Source: Candidatus Methylobacter favarea (GTDB taxonomy: Bacteria; Pseudomonadota; Gammaproteobacteria; Methylococcales; Methylomonadaceae). From it: DNA of 64,000 nucleotides. How positions within the stretch are numbered: position 1 is the stretch's first letter; every line of letters starts with the position of its first letter. The DNA lies in contig NZ_CADCXN010000041.1 of NCBI RefSeq assembly GCF_902806695.1, positions 1-64,000 on the forward strand, in the 5' to 3' direction. The position numbers were made by a program, and so were the translations under genes. The notes below the pieces were generated by a model that saw nothing but the letters and a program-made list of their open reading frames with translations, ran no database searches and was not told the origin of the DNA. Below are positions 24,933-35,653 of this stretch, in pieces.

Positions 24933-26180
24933 ATGTTCAAACCTCTCATTTTTTATATCGGCTTGCGCTATACGCGGGCCAAGCGCCGTACCCAGTTCAT
25001 TTCCTTCATTACCTTAACCTCCGTTCTCGGAATCGCCTTGGGCGTCACGGCGCTGATTACCGTCCTGTCGGTAATGAATGGCTTTGAAGCCGAACTGCGC
25101 CAGCGTATCCTGGGCATGACTTCCCATGCCACCATAACCGGAAACTATGGCCAATTGGATAATTGGCAGGAGCTGGATCAGAAATTAAAGGATTATCCGC
25201 ATGTGCAAGGTTCGGCCCCTTTTATTAGCGGGCAGGTCATGATTAATGCGGGCCGGCGCGTAAGCGGCACCATGCTGAATGGAATCAGGCCGGACTATGA
25301 ATCGAAAGTTTCGGAAGTGGTCAGTAACATGAAAGCAGGCAAACTGTCTGACCTGATCGCCGGTGAATACGGCATTATCTTGGGCGCTGAGCTGGCCAAT
25401 TATCTGGGCGTCATGACGGGCGATAAAATTACTGTTATCAGTCCGCAAATCAATTCCACACCGGCCGGTATTGTGCCCAGAATGAGGCGTTTTACGGTAG
25501 TGGGCATTTTTCAGGTAGGCATGTATGAATACGATCGCAATATGGCGATGATTCATATTGAAGATGCCGCTAGATTATTTCGCATGGGCAGCGCCGTTTC
25601 AGGTTTGCGGATCAAGCTGGATGACCTCTTTAATGCCCCGAAAATAACCCGATCCCTGGCCACTTTTTTTGAAAATGATTATCAGGTAAGCGACTGGACG
25701 CTGGCCCATAATAATTTTTTCCGGGCTATTCAAACCGAAAAACGGGTGATGTTTATTATTCTGCTGTTAATCGTAGCGGTGGCGGCTTTCAATATAGTTT
25801 CCACGCTGGTCATGGTAGTTACCGACAAACGCGGTGACATAGCGATTCTCAAGACCCAGGGTCTGACCTCTCGTTCAGTTATGGGGATATTCATCGTATT
25901 AGGCACGGTGATCGGCGTTGTCGGCACCGCTTTAGGCACGGTCGGAGGGGTATTGCTGGCTTTAAATGTTGAAACCATTGTCCCGGCGATTGAAAAACTG
26001 TTCCAGGTTCAGTTTATGGCCGCAGATGTGTATTACATTAGTCAATTGCCTTCCAAACTGGCCTGGCCGGATGTCTATGCTATTGCCGGCATGGCCTTTT
26101 TGCTGTCGCTATGCGCAACGCTTTATCCGGCCTGGCAGGCTTCGAAGATAAATCCGGCGGAAGTCCTCAGATATGAATAA
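24933..26180 (+). CDS. lolC: Lipoprotein-releasing ABC permease LolC/LolE
   Basis: A 415-residue inner-membrane permease that, with LolD, extracts lipoproteins for transfer to LolA. It starts with the family block FYIGLRYTRAKRRTQFISFI, has one N-terminal helix, a large periplasmic domain (about 50-265) and three C-terminal helices, and ends in the FtsX-like YPAWQASKINPAEVLRYE. Only one permease gene is next to lolD, so the transporter may be a homodimer (a LolF-like arrangement), or the second permease is elsewhere. It overlaps lolD by eight bases. Confidence 0.92.
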   Translation: MFKPLIFYIGLRYTRAKRRTQFISFITLTSVLGIALGVTALITVLSVMNGFEAELRQRILGMTSHATITGNYGQLDNWQELDQKLKDYPHVQGSAPFISGQVMINAGRRVSGTMLNGIRPDYESKVSEVVSNMKAGKLSDLIAGEYGIILGAELANYLGVMTGDKITVISPQINSTPAGIVPRMRRFTVVGIFQVGMYEYDRNMAMIHIEDAARLFRMGSAVSGLRIKLDDLFNAPKITRSLATFFENDYQVSDWTLAHNNFFRAIQTEKRVMFIILLLIVAVAAFNIVSTLVMVVTDKRGDIAILKTQGLTSRSVMGIFIVLGTVIGVVGTALGTVGGVLLALNVETIVPAIEKLFQVQFMAADVYYISQLPSKLAWPDVYAIAGMAFLLSLCATLYPAWQASKINPAEVLRYE

Positions 26181-26892
26181 GACCAGCATTTTGCAATGTC
26201 GGCGGTTGACCAAGCGTTATACACAGGGCAAGCTGGATGTTGAAGTATTGAAAGGGGTTAATTTAACAATGGGGGCAGGGGAGCGGGTGGCCATTATGGG
26301 CGCATCAGGCTCGGGCAAAAGCACCTTGCTGCATCTGCTTGGCGGTCTGGAAAAACCCAGCGGCGGCGAAGTGATTCTGAACGGCGTTAATCTCAATAAA
26401 GTCAGCGCTGTAAAACTGGCCGGATTAAGGAACAGGTCCCTCGGGTTTATCTATCAGTCCCATCATCTTCTGGGAGAGTTTACTGTATTGGAGAATGTGG
26501 CAATGCCTCTGCTGATAGCCGATCTTCCGGTAAAGGAAGCGCGTATTCGCGCCATAGAATTATTGCAGAGGGTAGGGCTGGGGCATCGCATTGAACATAA
26601 GCCGGGCGAATTATCCGGCGGGGAAAGACAGCGTGCGGCAGTGGCCAGAGCATTAATAAACAAGCCGGGAGTTGTGTTGGCTGATGAACCGACGGGAAAC
26701 CTGGATAGCAAAACGGCTGACCAGGTCTATCAGTTAATGCTGGAATTAAATCAGGAGCTCAATGTCAGCTTTCTGGTAGTCACTCACGATCATGAGCTGG
26801 CAGCAAAAATGGGTAAGGTTTTGCATATGGAAGATGGCTTGATTTCTCAATTAATCAATGATGAAGTCAGGAAAATTGAATTGTTCAGTTAA
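26173..26892 (+). CDS. lolD: Lipoprotein-releasing ABC ATPase LolD
   Basis: A 239-residue ATP-binding subunit. The Walker A GASGSGKS is at 43-50, the signature LSGGERQR near 146, and Walker B with VVLADEPTGNLD follows, then the H-loop VVTHDHELA. It energises release of lipoproteins by the overlapping LolC/E permease. Its sequence is of the MacB/LolD subgroup, recognisable by GNLDSKTADQV. It converges on the DUF2062 gene, with 12 bases between their stops. Confidence 0.93.
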   Translation: MNKTSILQCRRLTKRYTQGKLDVEVLKGVNLTMGAGERVAIMGASGSGKSTLLHLLGGLEKPSGGEVILNGVNLNKVSAVKLAGLRNRSLGFIYQSHHLLGEFTVLENVAMPLLIADLPVKEARIRAIELLQRVGLGHRIEHKPGELSGGERQRAAVARALINKPGVVLADEPTGNLDSKTADQVYQLMLELNQELNVSFLVVTHDHELAAKMGKVLHMEDGLISQLINDEVRKIELFS

Positions 26893-26904
26893 ATCTGCAG
26901 CAGG

Positions 26905-27435
26905 CTATTTGAGTGATCTTTGCTTTCTTGCCTGCCATTTTTGGCTTATCTGGGATTGCCATAAATACTGGATGCCAAAATAACCTGTAGCCGATGAAAT
27001 AATACCCATAATAAAACAACCCGTTAAAAAGGGTTCCCACACATCGCCCAGGCCGGATAATACACCGCTGACTGAAAAATCAAACTGTTCTGCAGAAGGG
27101 GGAAGATTCATAAACCAAAGCCCAACCCGATAGGCAAAATAAAATAGCGCCGGCATAGTCACGGGGTTGGTGATCCAGACCAGGGCGACAGAAATAGGTA
27201 AATTTGCCCGGTAATAAACGGCGGCGGCAGCGGCAATAGCCATTTGCCCTGGGCTTGGAATCCAGGCTGCAAATAATCCTACTGCAAAAGCCATAGAAAC
27301 AGAGCGTCGATTTAAATGCCAGAGGTTAGGCTCATGGAGTTTATCGCCGAGAAATTGAAGGTTTTTGTGTTGTTTGAAAAATTCAGGATCAGGTATGAAC
27401 TTTTGTATGAGTTTTTGGATAAATTTTTTGGCCAT
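26905..27435 (-). CDS. DUF2062 membrane protein
   Basis: A 176-residue protein of the DUF2062 family, found widely in gammaproteobacteria without an assigned function. It has a basic N-terminus and the family block NRRSVSMAFAVGLFAAWIPS PGQM (written with a gap). It then has TNPVTMPALFYFAYRVG and about three hydrophobic helices. It is divergent from comEC, whose start lies about 70 bases away, and convergent with lolD. The same comEC neighbourhood is common in relatives. Confidence 0.85.
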   Translation of the reverse strand: MAKKFIQKLIQKFIPDPEFFKQHKNLQFLGDKLHEPNLWHLNRRSVSMAFAVGLFAAWIPSPGQMAIAAAAAVYYRANLPISVALVWITNPVTMPALFYFAYRVGLWFMNLPPSAEQFDFSVSGVLSGLGDVWEPFLTGCFIMGIISSATGYFGIQYLWQSQISQKWQARKQRSLK

Positions 27436-27508
27436 TATTATTACATACAGGTTATTTGCGGCCTAGTTTATCAGACTTTTGGCCCCCCTGAAAACGCCGG
27501 CAAGTTCA

Positions 27509-29782
27509 ATGCTTATTTCTTCCCTGGCATTTCTTGGCGGCGTGTTGCTGGTTCAGCAGTTTCATGCCTTGCCGGCTATTGGCTGGTTAATAGTCTGTGT
27601 TATTGCGGCTGGCATTACGGCAAGGCTGCGCTTTTGGCGAAGTCTGTTTTTTATTGCCGGCGTTCTGTGGACGGTTTTATTTGCAATGGAACGGCTGTCT
27701 GACCGGCTTCCCAAGCAACTGGAAGCCTTAGATATTCGCATCGAAGGAATAATAGCCGATTTGCCTGAACGGGATGACAGGCATGTTCGTTTTGATTTTA
27801 TAGTCAAGGCAAGCGAACAGGACTTGCCATCTAAATTAAGATTAAGCTGGTATTATCCCGATCAGGAAGTCAAAGCCGGCCAGCATTGGCTGTTTACAGT
27901 AAAGTTGAAGCAAGTGCATGGCAGTTTGAATCCCGGCGGATTCGATTATGAGCGATGGTTATTTACTGAAGGTATTGGCGCTACCGGCTATGTCCGCCCC
28001 CTTCAGAAACCTGTGTTACTGGGTCAGGATCCGGCCTTGGCCAATATTTCTGTATTGAGGCAGAACATCACCGACCGATTATCCGCCGCCTCGGTCGACA
28101 GTAAAAGTATTGCCTTGATAAAAGCCCTCACTATTGGCGATAGTAATGGCATAACTCAAAATCAATGGGATGTGTTTCGTAAAACCGGCACTACCCACTT
28201 GGTAGTAATTTCCGGTTCTCATATTGGCCTCGTGGCCGGGCTGGTATATTTTTTGGTGCTCAAGCTATGGGCCTGGACGGGACTGTTAGCCTGGCCTCCA
28301 CAAAAAGTGGCGGCATTTTCAGCCTTGGCTATTGGAATCTTTTATTCGGCGCTGGCCGGTTTTTCCGTGCCCACTCAACGCTCTGTGATCATGCTGGCCA
28401 TTGTTATGACCGCCATTATCCGGCAGCGTAATACGCGTCCTTTTAATATCCTGGCCGTAGCGATGCTGGCCGTTTTATTATTTGATCCGTCAGCGGTTTT
28501 AGCCGCAGGCTTTTGGCTTTCGTTTCTGGCAGTCAGCCTGATTGTATATACAATTGCAGGGCGGTTAGGCAAGCCTGGATATTTTTGGGGAGCGATAAAA
28601 ATAAACTGGGTTACTTCGATCGGTTTGTCGCCGTTGCTGCTATTGTTTTTTCAACAGATCTCGGTCATTGCGCCAATCGCCAACTTATGCGCCGTGCCTG
28701 TCATCAGTCTTCTGGTGGTGCCGTTGTCGCTAATGTCAGTCATGATTATGTTTATTTCGCCGATACTGGCAGCCAAGCTATTATTTCTGGTTGATCAGAT
28801 TTTGCAGTGGCTATGGTGGCTATTAGTGCAATTGGCGGATATTCCGCAGTCGACGATAATCCATGCGCAACCCTCCTATTGGGCATTATTTTTCGCAGTG
28901 CCGGGTATTTTGATACTGCTTGCGCCAAGGGGAACGCCAAGCCGGTGGCTGGGCCTGGCAATGTTTTTACCGTTGGTTTTTACGAATACACAAAAACCTG
29001 AAGCCAGCGGCATCCGAATGACTTTGCTGGATGTCGGGCAAGGGCTGTCGGTGGTCGTACAGACTGCAACTCACCTGCTTGTCTACGACACCGGAGCTAA
29101 ATTTTCTTCCGAGTATGATATAGGGCAGGGCGTAATTCTGCCTTTTTTGCGGGGGCAGGGGATCAGTAAAATTGACCGGCTAATCATCAGTCATGGCGAT
29201 AATGATCATATCGGCGGCGCCCAATCGCTGATGCGCGGCATTGCTACCGGCGAAGTGCTGACCAGCGTTCCGCAAAAGCTCAGCGATTATGCGCCGATTA
29301 GCTGTCTAGCCGGGCAATCATGGGTATGGGATCAGGTGAAATTCACTATATTGTCACCCAAAGCGCAGGAGTTTGTTTCAGAAAACGATAATTCCTGCGT
29401 ATTGAAAATTCAATCGGAACAGGGGACGGTCTTGCTGACAGGCGACATAGAAGCCGACGCAGAATCCTGGCTGGTTAAAAGTTATGGAAAGAATCTGAAA
29501 GCCGATGTCTTAATCGCCCCGCATCATGGCAGCAAGACTTCTTCAACGACAACGTTTTTGCAAGCAATCCAGCCTGACTACGTATTGATTCCAGCCGGTT
29601 ACCGCAATCAATTCGGGCATCCTCATAAGGAGGTCCTGCTGCGTTACCGGAACATAAAAGCAACATCGCTAAATGTAGCCGACAGCGGAGCCATTCAGAT
29701 TAATTTTAGAAACAAGGCATTTACCGTGCAATTAATGCGCAAGACCGAAAGCAAATACTGGAATGTGAAGCCGCAGGATTAA
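27509..29782 (+). CDS. comEC: DNA uptake channel ComEC/Rec2
   Basis: A 757-residue inner-membrane protein that moves single-stranded DNA into the cytoplasm during natural transformation. N-terminal helices and an OB-like DUF4131 region (about 20-180) are followed by the competence domain with TTHLVVISGSHIGLVAGL. The C-terminal metallo-beta-lactamase domain has SHGDNDHIGG, TGDIEAD and APHHGSKTSS, with its metal ligands intact. The ATG at 27509 was preferred; a TTG ten codons upstream (27479) is the alternative. Neither has a strong ribosome binding site. Together with pilB, pilC and pilD near 57-61 kb it hints at a competence-capable cell. Confidence 0.9.
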   Translation: MLISSLAFLGGVLLVQQFHALPAIGWLIVCVIAAGITARLRFWRSLFFIAGVLWTVLFAMERLSDRLPKQLEALDIRIEGIIADLPERDDRHVRFDFIVKASEQDLPSKLRLSWYYPDQEVKAGQHWLFTVKLKQVHGSLNPGGFDYERWLFTEGIGATGYVRPLQKPVLLGQDPALANISVLRQNITDRLSAASVDSKSIALIKALTIGDSNGITQNQWDVFRKTGTTHLVVISGSHIGLVAGLVYFLVLKLWAWTGLLAWPPQKVAAFSALAIGIFYSALAGFSVPTQRSVIMLAIVMTAIIRQRNTRPFNILAVAMLAVLLFDPSAVLAAGFWLSFLAVSLIVYTIAGRLGKPGYFWGAIKINWVTSIGLSPLLLLFFQQISVIAPIANLCAVPVISLLVVPLSLMSVMIMFISPILAAKLLFLVDQILQWLWWLLVQLADIPQSTIIHAQPSYWALFFAVPGILILLAPRGTPSRWLGLAMFLPLVFTNTQKPEASGIRMTLLDVGQGLSVVVQTATHLLVYDTGAKFSSEYDIGQGVILPFLRGQGISKIDRLIISHGDNDHIGGAQSLMRGIATGEVLTSVPQKLSDYAPISCLAGQSWVWDQVKFTILSPKAQEFVSENDNSCVLKIQSEQGTVLLTGDIEADAESWLVKSYGKNLKADVLIAPHHGSKTSSTTTFLQAIQPDYVLIPAGYRNQFGHPHKEVLLRYRNIKATSLNVADSGAIQINFRNKAFTVQLMRKTESKYWNVKPQD

Positions 29783-29790
29783 CCGGGAAT

Positions 29791-31143
29791 TTATTGCTCT
29801 TGCTTGACTGTCAATAAACGATTGATTTGCTCAAGATCATCTAAAGTAAGGTTGCTTGAGGCTTGTTTTAACTTGATGCTGTTGATCAGATAATCGTAGC
29901 GGGTACGAGAGAAATCCCGTTTTGCCCGAAACAGGTTGCGTTGTTCATTCAATACATCCACCATTGTCCGGGTGCCTACTTCAAAACCTGCTTCCGTGGC
30001 TTCCAGTGCGCTTTCTGCAGAGGTTACAGCGGCGCTGAGAGCTTCTACGCGGCTAATAGTGGAAACCACGCCGCGATAAGCATCTTTTACCTGACGCTTT
30101 ACCGAGCGCTTGGTTTCATTTAATTTTTCTTTAGCGGCTTCGTACTCATAACTTGCCTGACGTGTTCGCGAGTTTACTGCGCCGCCTTCAAATAAGGGCA
30201 TATTAAACTGAACCCCCACACTTTTTGCATCGCCTCGAAGTCCGAAGATGCTGGTATTATCAGTTTGCCCATAAGAAGCAACCAGATCCAGTCTGGGCAG
30301 ATGTCCGCTGCGCTGTAAAGCTATAGATTTGCGCGAAACCTCCGCCTGATTAAAAGCGGAAATTATACTGAAGTTAGTAGCTTCAGCAGCATTGCTCCAT
30401 ACCTTAATGTCATCCGGATCAGGTCTGGATAAAGGCAGATCCCTACCTAAAACACTTAGCAAGGCATCGTTTTCGCCGATGATTTCCCGTAATGCCTCTT
30501 TTTGATTATCAAGATTATTAGCCGCCTCTATTTCATTGGCCAGAGCCTGATCGAAGCCTGCCTGCGCTTCATTGACATCGGTTATGGCTATAACGCCGAC
30601 CTCAAACCGCTGCTTGGCCTGTTCAAGCTGCCTCGAGATAGCCTGTTTTTCTGCGACAGTAAATTCGAGGTTATCCTGGGCAGATAAGACATTAAAATAG
30701 GCCTGGGTCGTTTTAACCATCAGATTCTGCAATTCCGCCTGATAAGCAGCTTCAGCCTGGGCGGTTTGATTGTCGGACTGACTTAACTGCACCCAGTAAT
30801 CCCAATGAAAAACTGGCTGGGTTAGATTAACACTGATAGTATTATTCCAATATTCCTGTCTGGACGGAAATACATTAGCAACAAGCCCAAATTTTTTACT
30901 ATTAGTTTGAACCACTCTGCTGCTGGCGCCTGTAGCTGAAATATTTGGCAGGAACCGTGCGATACTTTGATCTTTTGTTTCCCCAATTGCAGACTGGTTG
31001 GCCTGGGCTTGCTTTAATACCGGATCATTTTGCAAGGCAAGTTCATAAGTTTCCAATAAATTTTGGGCTTCTGCATAAGAAATTCCAGTTAAAATAAGAA
31101 CGACAAAGCCGGCGAGTTTTTTTACTACAGAGTTCCTGGTCAT
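29791..31143 (-). CDS. tolC: TolC-family outer-membrane channel
   Basis: A 450-residue outer-membrane factor. A signal peptide ends near ISYAEA (about residue 26). Two repeated halves follow, starting LLETYELALQNDPVLKQAQA; the second half has RSGHLPRLDLVASYGQTDN and NMPLFEGGAVNSRTRQASYE, typical of the TolC of type I secretion and drug efflux. It is not next to pump genes, which fits a shared housekeeping TolC. It is distinct from the CusC-like channel at 6364. It converges with comEC, with eight bases between stops. Confidence 0.9.
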   Translation of the reverse strand: MTRNSVVKKLAGFVVLILTGISYAEAQNLLETYELALQNDPVLKQAQANQSAIGETKDQSIARFLPNISATGASSRVVQTNSKKFGLVANVFPSRQEYWNNTISVNLTQPVFHWDYWVQLSQSDNQTAQAEAAYQAELQNLMVKTTQAYFNVLSAQDNLEFTVAEKQAISRQLEQAKQRFEVGVIAITDVNEAQAGFDQALANEIEAANNLDNQKEALREIIGENDALLSVLGRDLPLSRPDPDDIKVWSNAAEATNFSIISAFNQAEVSRKSIALQRSGHLPRLDLVASYGQTDNTSIFGLRGDAKSVGVQFNMPLFEGGAVNSRTRQASYEYEAAKEKLNETKRSVKRQVKDAYRGVVSTISRVEALSAAVTSAESALEATEAGFEVGTRTMVDVLNEQRNLFRAKRDFSRTRYDYLINSIKLKQASSNLTLDDLEQINRLLTVKQEQ

Positions 31144-31335
31144 GATTTAATCAGCTTAACGGATAAATCCCATTATCAATTTTAAACGGGTAAGTGATAA
31201 AGATTATTTTATATTTTAGTTGCATCTTGTTAGTCATACCAATATAACGCATGAGTTTACTTTTTAAAATTCTCTTTACTGCTGTGTACGAGTTTTTTGA
31301 AGTAAAAGTAATGCTAAACAATATCGCCAATTTAA

Positions 31336-31351
31336 CATAATATACATTATG
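31336..31351. promoter_or_regulatory. Palindromic AT-rich site before the aminotransferase
   Basis: CATAATATACATTATG has matching ends (CATAAT/ATTATG) and contains TATACAT, a possible -10 element. It lies 30-45 bases before the aminotransferase start and could be a promoter with an operator. No -35 box is clear. Confidence 0.3.
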
Positions 31352-31380
31352 CGAAGTCTTAATAATATGAAACGTAGCCT

Positions 31381-32514
31381 ATGAAACATCCTGAATTTCC
31401 CTTAGCTGACGATTTAATTTATCTTAATCATGCTGCTGTAGCTCCCTGGCCAAAAAGAACCGGCTTGGCTGTGATTGAATTTGCCGAGCAGAATATGCAT
31501 TATGGCTCGCGCTTTTATCTGGATTGGCTGAACAAGGAAGCTGAGTTACACACACAACTGCAGGCTTTATTAAATGCGCCGTCCGCTGATGATATTGCGT
31601 TGGTTAAAAATACCTCGGAAGCCTTATCGTTTGTCGCCTATGGCCTGGATTGGCAAGCCGGAGATAATATTGTTTCCAGCAATGAGGAATTTCCTTCCAA
31701 CCGGCTGCCCTGGGAATCCTTGGCAACGCGAGGCGTGGAATTTCGTCAAGCCGATCTGAATAGTTCCGATTCTCCTGAAGATGCGTTGTTTGCCTTGGTT
31801 GACCGCCGTACGCGCTTGTTGACGATAAGCTCTATACAGTTTGCTTCGGGCCTGCGCATGGACCTGGAAAAAATAGGCTCATTCTGCAAGCAGCACGATA
31901 TATTATTTTGTATTGACGCCATTCAAAGCCTTGGCGCTGTTCAGTTTGACGTACAGGCTTATCAAGCGGATTTCGTCATGGCCGATGGACACAAGTGGAT
32001 GTTTGGCCCGGAAGGATTGGGGGTTTTTTACGCGACGCCGGCTGCGAGGGAAAAACTGAAGCTGACGCAGTACGGCTGGCATATGATGAAGGATATCCAT
32101 AATTATGAAAATAAGCCCTGGGAAGTTCATCCTGCGGCCCGCCGTTTTGAATGCGGCAGTCCCAATACGCTGGGAATTCATGCTTTTTCCGCAAGCCTGT
32201 CCTTATTGCTGGAAACGGGAATGGACGTCGTCGAGTCTTTGGTGGTTGAAAACTCAAGCTACTTGAGGGATGAAATTGATAAAAATGAGCAGCTAATTTT
32301 ATTATCAGGACGGCAAGACCGGCTTAAATCCGGTATCGTGGTATTTAAACACCGCCTTATTTCCAGTGACGCGTTATTTAAACATCTACAGAAAAACGGA
32401 GTGATTTGCGCAGTGCGTGGCGGAGGCATCCGCTTTTCTCCTCATTTTTATAATACTCGTGAGGAAATAGCCAAGGCATTTGAAGTGCTTGCTGCATTTA
32501 ACGGAGTGAATTAA
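31381..32514 (+). CDS. Class V PLP-dependent aminotransferase
   Basis: A 377-residue fold-type I PLP enzyme related to cysteine desulfurases and isopenicillin-N epimerase-like proteins. The N-terminus has YLNHAAVAPWPKR. The cofactor lysine is Lys205 in ADGHKWMFGPEGLGVFY, preceded by FCIDAIQSLGAVQFDV with the pyridine-binding Asp. The C-terminal part RGGGIRFSPHFYNTREEI is also typical. There is no obvious active-site Cys loop as in IscS, and no iron-sulphur genes are near, so it is not called a desulfurase. Substrate unknown. It is divergent from tolC. Confidence 0.85.
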   Translation: MKHPEFPLADDLIYLNHAAVAPWPKRTGLAVIEFAEQNMHYGSRFYLDWLNKEAELHTQLQALLNAPSADDIALVKNTSEALSFVAYGLDWQAGDNIVSSNEEFPSNRLPWESLATRGVEFRQADLNSSDSPEDALFALVDRRTRLLTISSIQFASGLRMDLEKIGSFCKQHDILFCIDAIQSLGAVQFDVQAYQADFVMADGHKWMFGPEGLGVFYATPAAREKLKLTQYGWHMMKDIHNYENKPWEVHPAARRFECGSPNTLGIHAFSASLSLLLETGMDVVESLVVENSSYLRDEIDKNEQLILLSGRQDRLKSGIVVFKHRLISSDALFKHLQKNGVICAVRGGGIRFSPHFYNTREEIAKAFEVLAAFNGVN

Positions 32515-32711
32515 AGTAGAGCCGGTATTGGTCTTTATGGCGATATCCCCTGCCCCCCCGGTTATGGGTAATCGGTTTTGTAATCAAGCGGCATACGATC
32601 CGGTAGTCAGCCAGGTTGAAACGCGGGGATAAAACTGGGCGAGCTGACATTCAGCCTCATGCTGGTAAAACGCCAATTGACGGGTTTGACCTAATGGTTT
32701 AAAAACGCTCT

Positions 32712-34172
32712 TTATCCTTTTGTTTTTAAATGACTATCTGCCAGTTTGGCTTTAAGCATTTTATTGACTTCGCCGGGATTGGCTTTGCCGTGCATTTCCT
32801 TCATAACCTGGCCGACAAAAAAACCGAATACCTTATCCTTGCCGCTGCGGTACTGCTCGACCTGATCCGGATTTTCAGCGATGATTTTATCAATGATGGT
32901 TTCTATCGCTCCGGTATCGGAGATTTGTCTTAAGCCTTTTGCGGCGATTATTTCATCAGCGGTAGCGGCATTTTTCCACATTTCCTCAAACACCTGTTTG
33001 GCAATTTTACCGGAAATTGAATTATCAGCGATCCGGACTAATAATCCGGCTAGACGTTCATGACTGACGGGTGTGTCAATAATATCAAGCCCGGCTTTGT
33101 TAAGAGCGGCCGACAGATCACCGGTCACCCAGTTTGCGCATAGCCTTGCCTCGCAGCCTGACTCTTTAATAACCGCTTCGAAATAGTCAGCCAGCTGCCG
33201 GGAAGAAGTCAGCAAGGCAGCGCTCTCTTCATCCAGAAGGTACTGCTGTTTAAAACGTTGTTTCCGGGCATGAGGCAATTCAGGCAATGTTGATTTCACC
33301 TGGGCTTTAAATTCTTCATTGACGACGACGGGCAGTAAATCAGGATCCGGGAAATACCGGTAGTCATTGGCCTCTTCCTTGCTGCGCATCGAGCGGGTTT
33401 CATCTTTTACCGAATCATACAGGCGGGTTTCCTGAATCATCTTGCCGCCGCTTTCTATCAGCTCAATCTGGCGGTCAATTTCATAGTTAATGGCTTTTTC
33501 GACAAATTTAAACGAGTTGATGTTTTTAATTTCCGCCCGCGTGCCGAATTGCTTTTGGCCTTTGGGCCGCACCGATACGTTGGCGTCGCAGCGGAATGAG
33601 CCTTCCTGCATGTTGCCGTCCGAAATACCCAGATAGCGCACCAGTTCATGCAGCTTTTTCATATAGGCGACGGCTTCTTTCGCAGAGCGCATATCCGGCT
33701 CGGAAACAATTTCCAGCAAGGGTGTGCCGGCGCGGTTTAAATCAATGCCGGTTAAACCATGAAAATTTTCATGCAGCGATTTGCCGGCATCCTCTTCCAG
33801 ATGCGCTCGTGTGATGCCAATGCGCTTGCTTGTCCCGTCAATCTCAATATCAAGATGCCCCGCGCCGACAATCGGCAGTTCAAATTGGCTGATTTGATAG
33901 CCTTTTGGCAAGTCCGGGTAAAAATAATTTTTTCTGGCGAATACCGAATAAGGGGCTATTTCCGCCTCTATGGCCATGCCGAACTTTACCGCCATGCGCA
34001 CGGCTTCTTTATTCAACACCGGCAGAACGCCGGGCAGGCCAAGATCAACCGCACAGGCCTGGGTATTGGGAGCGGCGCCATAGGCTGTGGCCGCGCCCGA
34101 AAATATCTTCGATTTTGTCGCAAGCTGGGTATGAATTTCCAGGCCGATTACGGTTTCCCATTGCTCATTCAT
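32712..34172 (-). CDS. gatB: Asp/Glu-tRNA amidotransferase subunit B
   Basis: A 486-residue kinase subunit of GatCAB, which converts misacylated Glu-tRNA(Gln) or Asp-tRNA(Asn) to the right amide form. N-terminal signature segments are [32 protein letters not shown] and the LEEDAGKS motif. The C-terminal YqeY-like tail domain ends in VNKMLKAKL. It is the last gene of the gatC-gatA-gatB operon, 11 bases after gatA. Its presence implies the indirect amidation route for at least one of these tRNAs. Confidence 0.95.
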   Translation of the reverse strand: MNEQWETVIGLEIHTQLATKSKIFSGAATAYGAAPNTQACAVDLGLPGVLPVLNKEAVRMAVKFGMAIEAEIAPYSVFARKNYFYPDLPKGYQISQFELPIVGAGHLDIEIDGTSKRIGITRAHLEEDAGKSLHENFHGLTGIDLNRAGTPLLEIVSEPDMRSAKEAVAYMKKLHELVRYLGISDGNMQEGSFRCDANVSVRPKGQKQFGTRAEIKNINSFKFVEKAINYEIDRQIELIESGGKMIQETRLYDSVKDETRSMRSKEEANDYRYFPDPDLLPVVVNEEFKAQVKSTLPELPHARKQRFKQQYLLDEESAALLTSSRQLADYFEAVIKESGCEARLCANWVTGDLSAALNKAGLDIIDTPVSHERLAGLLVRIADNSISGKIAKQVFEEMWKNAATADEIIAAKGLRQISDTGAIETIIDKIIAENPDQVEQYRSGKDKVFGFFVGQVMKEMHGKANPGEVNKMLKAKLADSHLKTKG

Positions 34173-34183
34173 GTGTCTGCTCC

Positions 34184-35635
34184 TTACTCAAAGCCTTTGG
34201 GTATTTGTAAATGCCAATCCGTTACTTGCTGATATTGATGAGCAATATTCAGCAATCTGTCTTCAGCGAAATAATTACCGATAATCTGCAAGCCTACCGG
34301 CTTGCCATTAACAAATCCCGCCGGGATCGACATCGCGGGCACGCCGGCAAGATTAATGGCAATGGTATAAAAATCAGACAAATACATTTCAATGGGATTG
34401 CCGATTTTTTCGCCTATGCCGAATGCCGTGGTCGGCGTTACCGGTCCCATAATGACATCTACCTTGGTTAGAGCGTTTTTAAAGTCCTCACTGATTAAAC
34501 GGCGGACTTTTTGGGCTTTAATATAATAAGCATCATAATAACCTGCTGATAAGGCGTACGTTCCGATTAAAATGCGGCGTTTCACTTCCCTGCCAAAAGC
34601 TTCGCCGCGGGAACGGGTATATAAGTCCGTTAAATCTGCCGGATTCTGGCAACGGTAGCCGTACCGAACGCCGTCAAAACGGGACAGGTTTGCAGAACAT
34701 TCAGCCGGAGCAATGACATAATAAGCGGGGATGGCAAGCTTGAGATTAGGCATGGAAATTTCTGTAATCTGAGCGCCTAATTTTCGATATTCATCGACAG
34801 CAGTTTCAATAGTTGAAGCAACTGCGCTGTTCAATCCTTCGCTAAAAAATTCTTTGGGCAGGCCGATTTTCAGACCTTCAATACGGTTGTCAAGCCCTTG
34901 CTTGTAATCAGGCACAGGCAAATCGACGCTGGTGGAATCTTTCTCATCAAATCCGGCCATCGTTTGCAGCATGATGGCGGCGTCTTCAGCACTACGCGCC
35001 ATAGGGCCGCCCTGATCCAGGCTGGATGCGTAAGCGATCATGCCGTAACGGGATACCCGTCCGTAGGTGGGCTTTAAGCCGGTTACGCCGCACAGCGCGG
35101 CAGGCTGGCGTATGGAGCCGCCGGTGTCGGTGCCGGTCGCGCCGGCCGTAAGGCGGGCTGCCACGGCGGCAGCCGAACCGCCCGACGAACCGCCGGGAAC
35201 AGCCGTCATATCCCAGGGGTTTTTGACCGCTCCGTAATAACTGGTTTCATTCGATGAACCCATGGCAAATTCGTCCATGTTGAGCTTGCCCAGCATTACG
35301 GCGCCGGACTTGGTGAATTTTTCTACGGTCGTGGCGCTGTAAGGGGCAATAAAATTATCCAGTATTCTGGAACCGCACGAGGTTTTAACGCCTTCTGTGC
35401 AAAAAATGTCTTTCTGGGCAATCGGTATGCCGGTTAACAGATTCGCATTGCCTGCAGCGAGCCTGTCATCGGCGGCCCTCGCTGCCTGAACGGCCAGTTC
35501 TTCGGTTACCGTGATATAGCAATTTAGCTGGGAATACTGTTTGATTCTATTTATAAACGCCAAGGTCAATTCCAGGCTGGAAAATTCACCTGAACGCAGA
35601 CCCTTAGCTAAATCCGCAATTGTTTTATTGTGCAT
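34184..35635 (-). CDS. gatA: Asp/Glu-tRNA amidotransferase subunit A
   Basis: A 483-residue amidase-signature subunit that releases ammonia from glutamine. The catalytic Ser-cisSer-Lys set is visible: Lys75 in PIAQKDIFC, the glycine-serine block [16 protein letters not shown] near 146-161, and the serine in [19 protein letters not shown]. It is full length. It lies 18 bases after gatC and 11 before gatB on the same strand. Confidence 0.95.
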   Translation of the reverse strand: MHNKTIADLAKGLRSGEFSSLELTLAFINRIKQYSQLNCYITVTEELAVQAARAADDRLAAGNANLLTGIPIAQKDIFCTEGVKTSCGSRILDNFIAPYSATTVEKFTKSGAVMLGKLNMDEFAMGSSNETSYYGAVKNPWDMTAVPGGSSGGSAAAVAARLTAGATGTDTGGSIRQPAALCGVTGLKPTYGRVSRYGMIAYASSLDQGGPMARSAEDAAIMLQTMAGFDEKDSTSVDLPVPDYKQGLDNRIEGLKIGLPKEFFSEGLNSAVASTIETAVDEYRKLGAQITEISMPNLKLAIPAYYVIAPAECSANLSRFDGVRYGYRCQNPADLTDLYTRSRGEAFGREVKRRILIGTYALSAGYYDAYYIKAQKVRRLISEDFKNALTKVDVIMGPVTPTTAFGIGEKIGNPIEMYLSDFYTIAINLAGVPAMSIPAGFVNGKPVGLQIIGNYFAEDRLLNIAHQYQQVTDWHLQIPKGFE

Positions 35636-35653
35636 ATCTTAGGAGTATTCCCT

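Noticed and set aside
32515-32711. Possible small gene or fragment between the aminotransferase and gatB
   Set aside because: No frame has a start, ribosome binding site and recognisable sequence; left as plain intergenic DNA.
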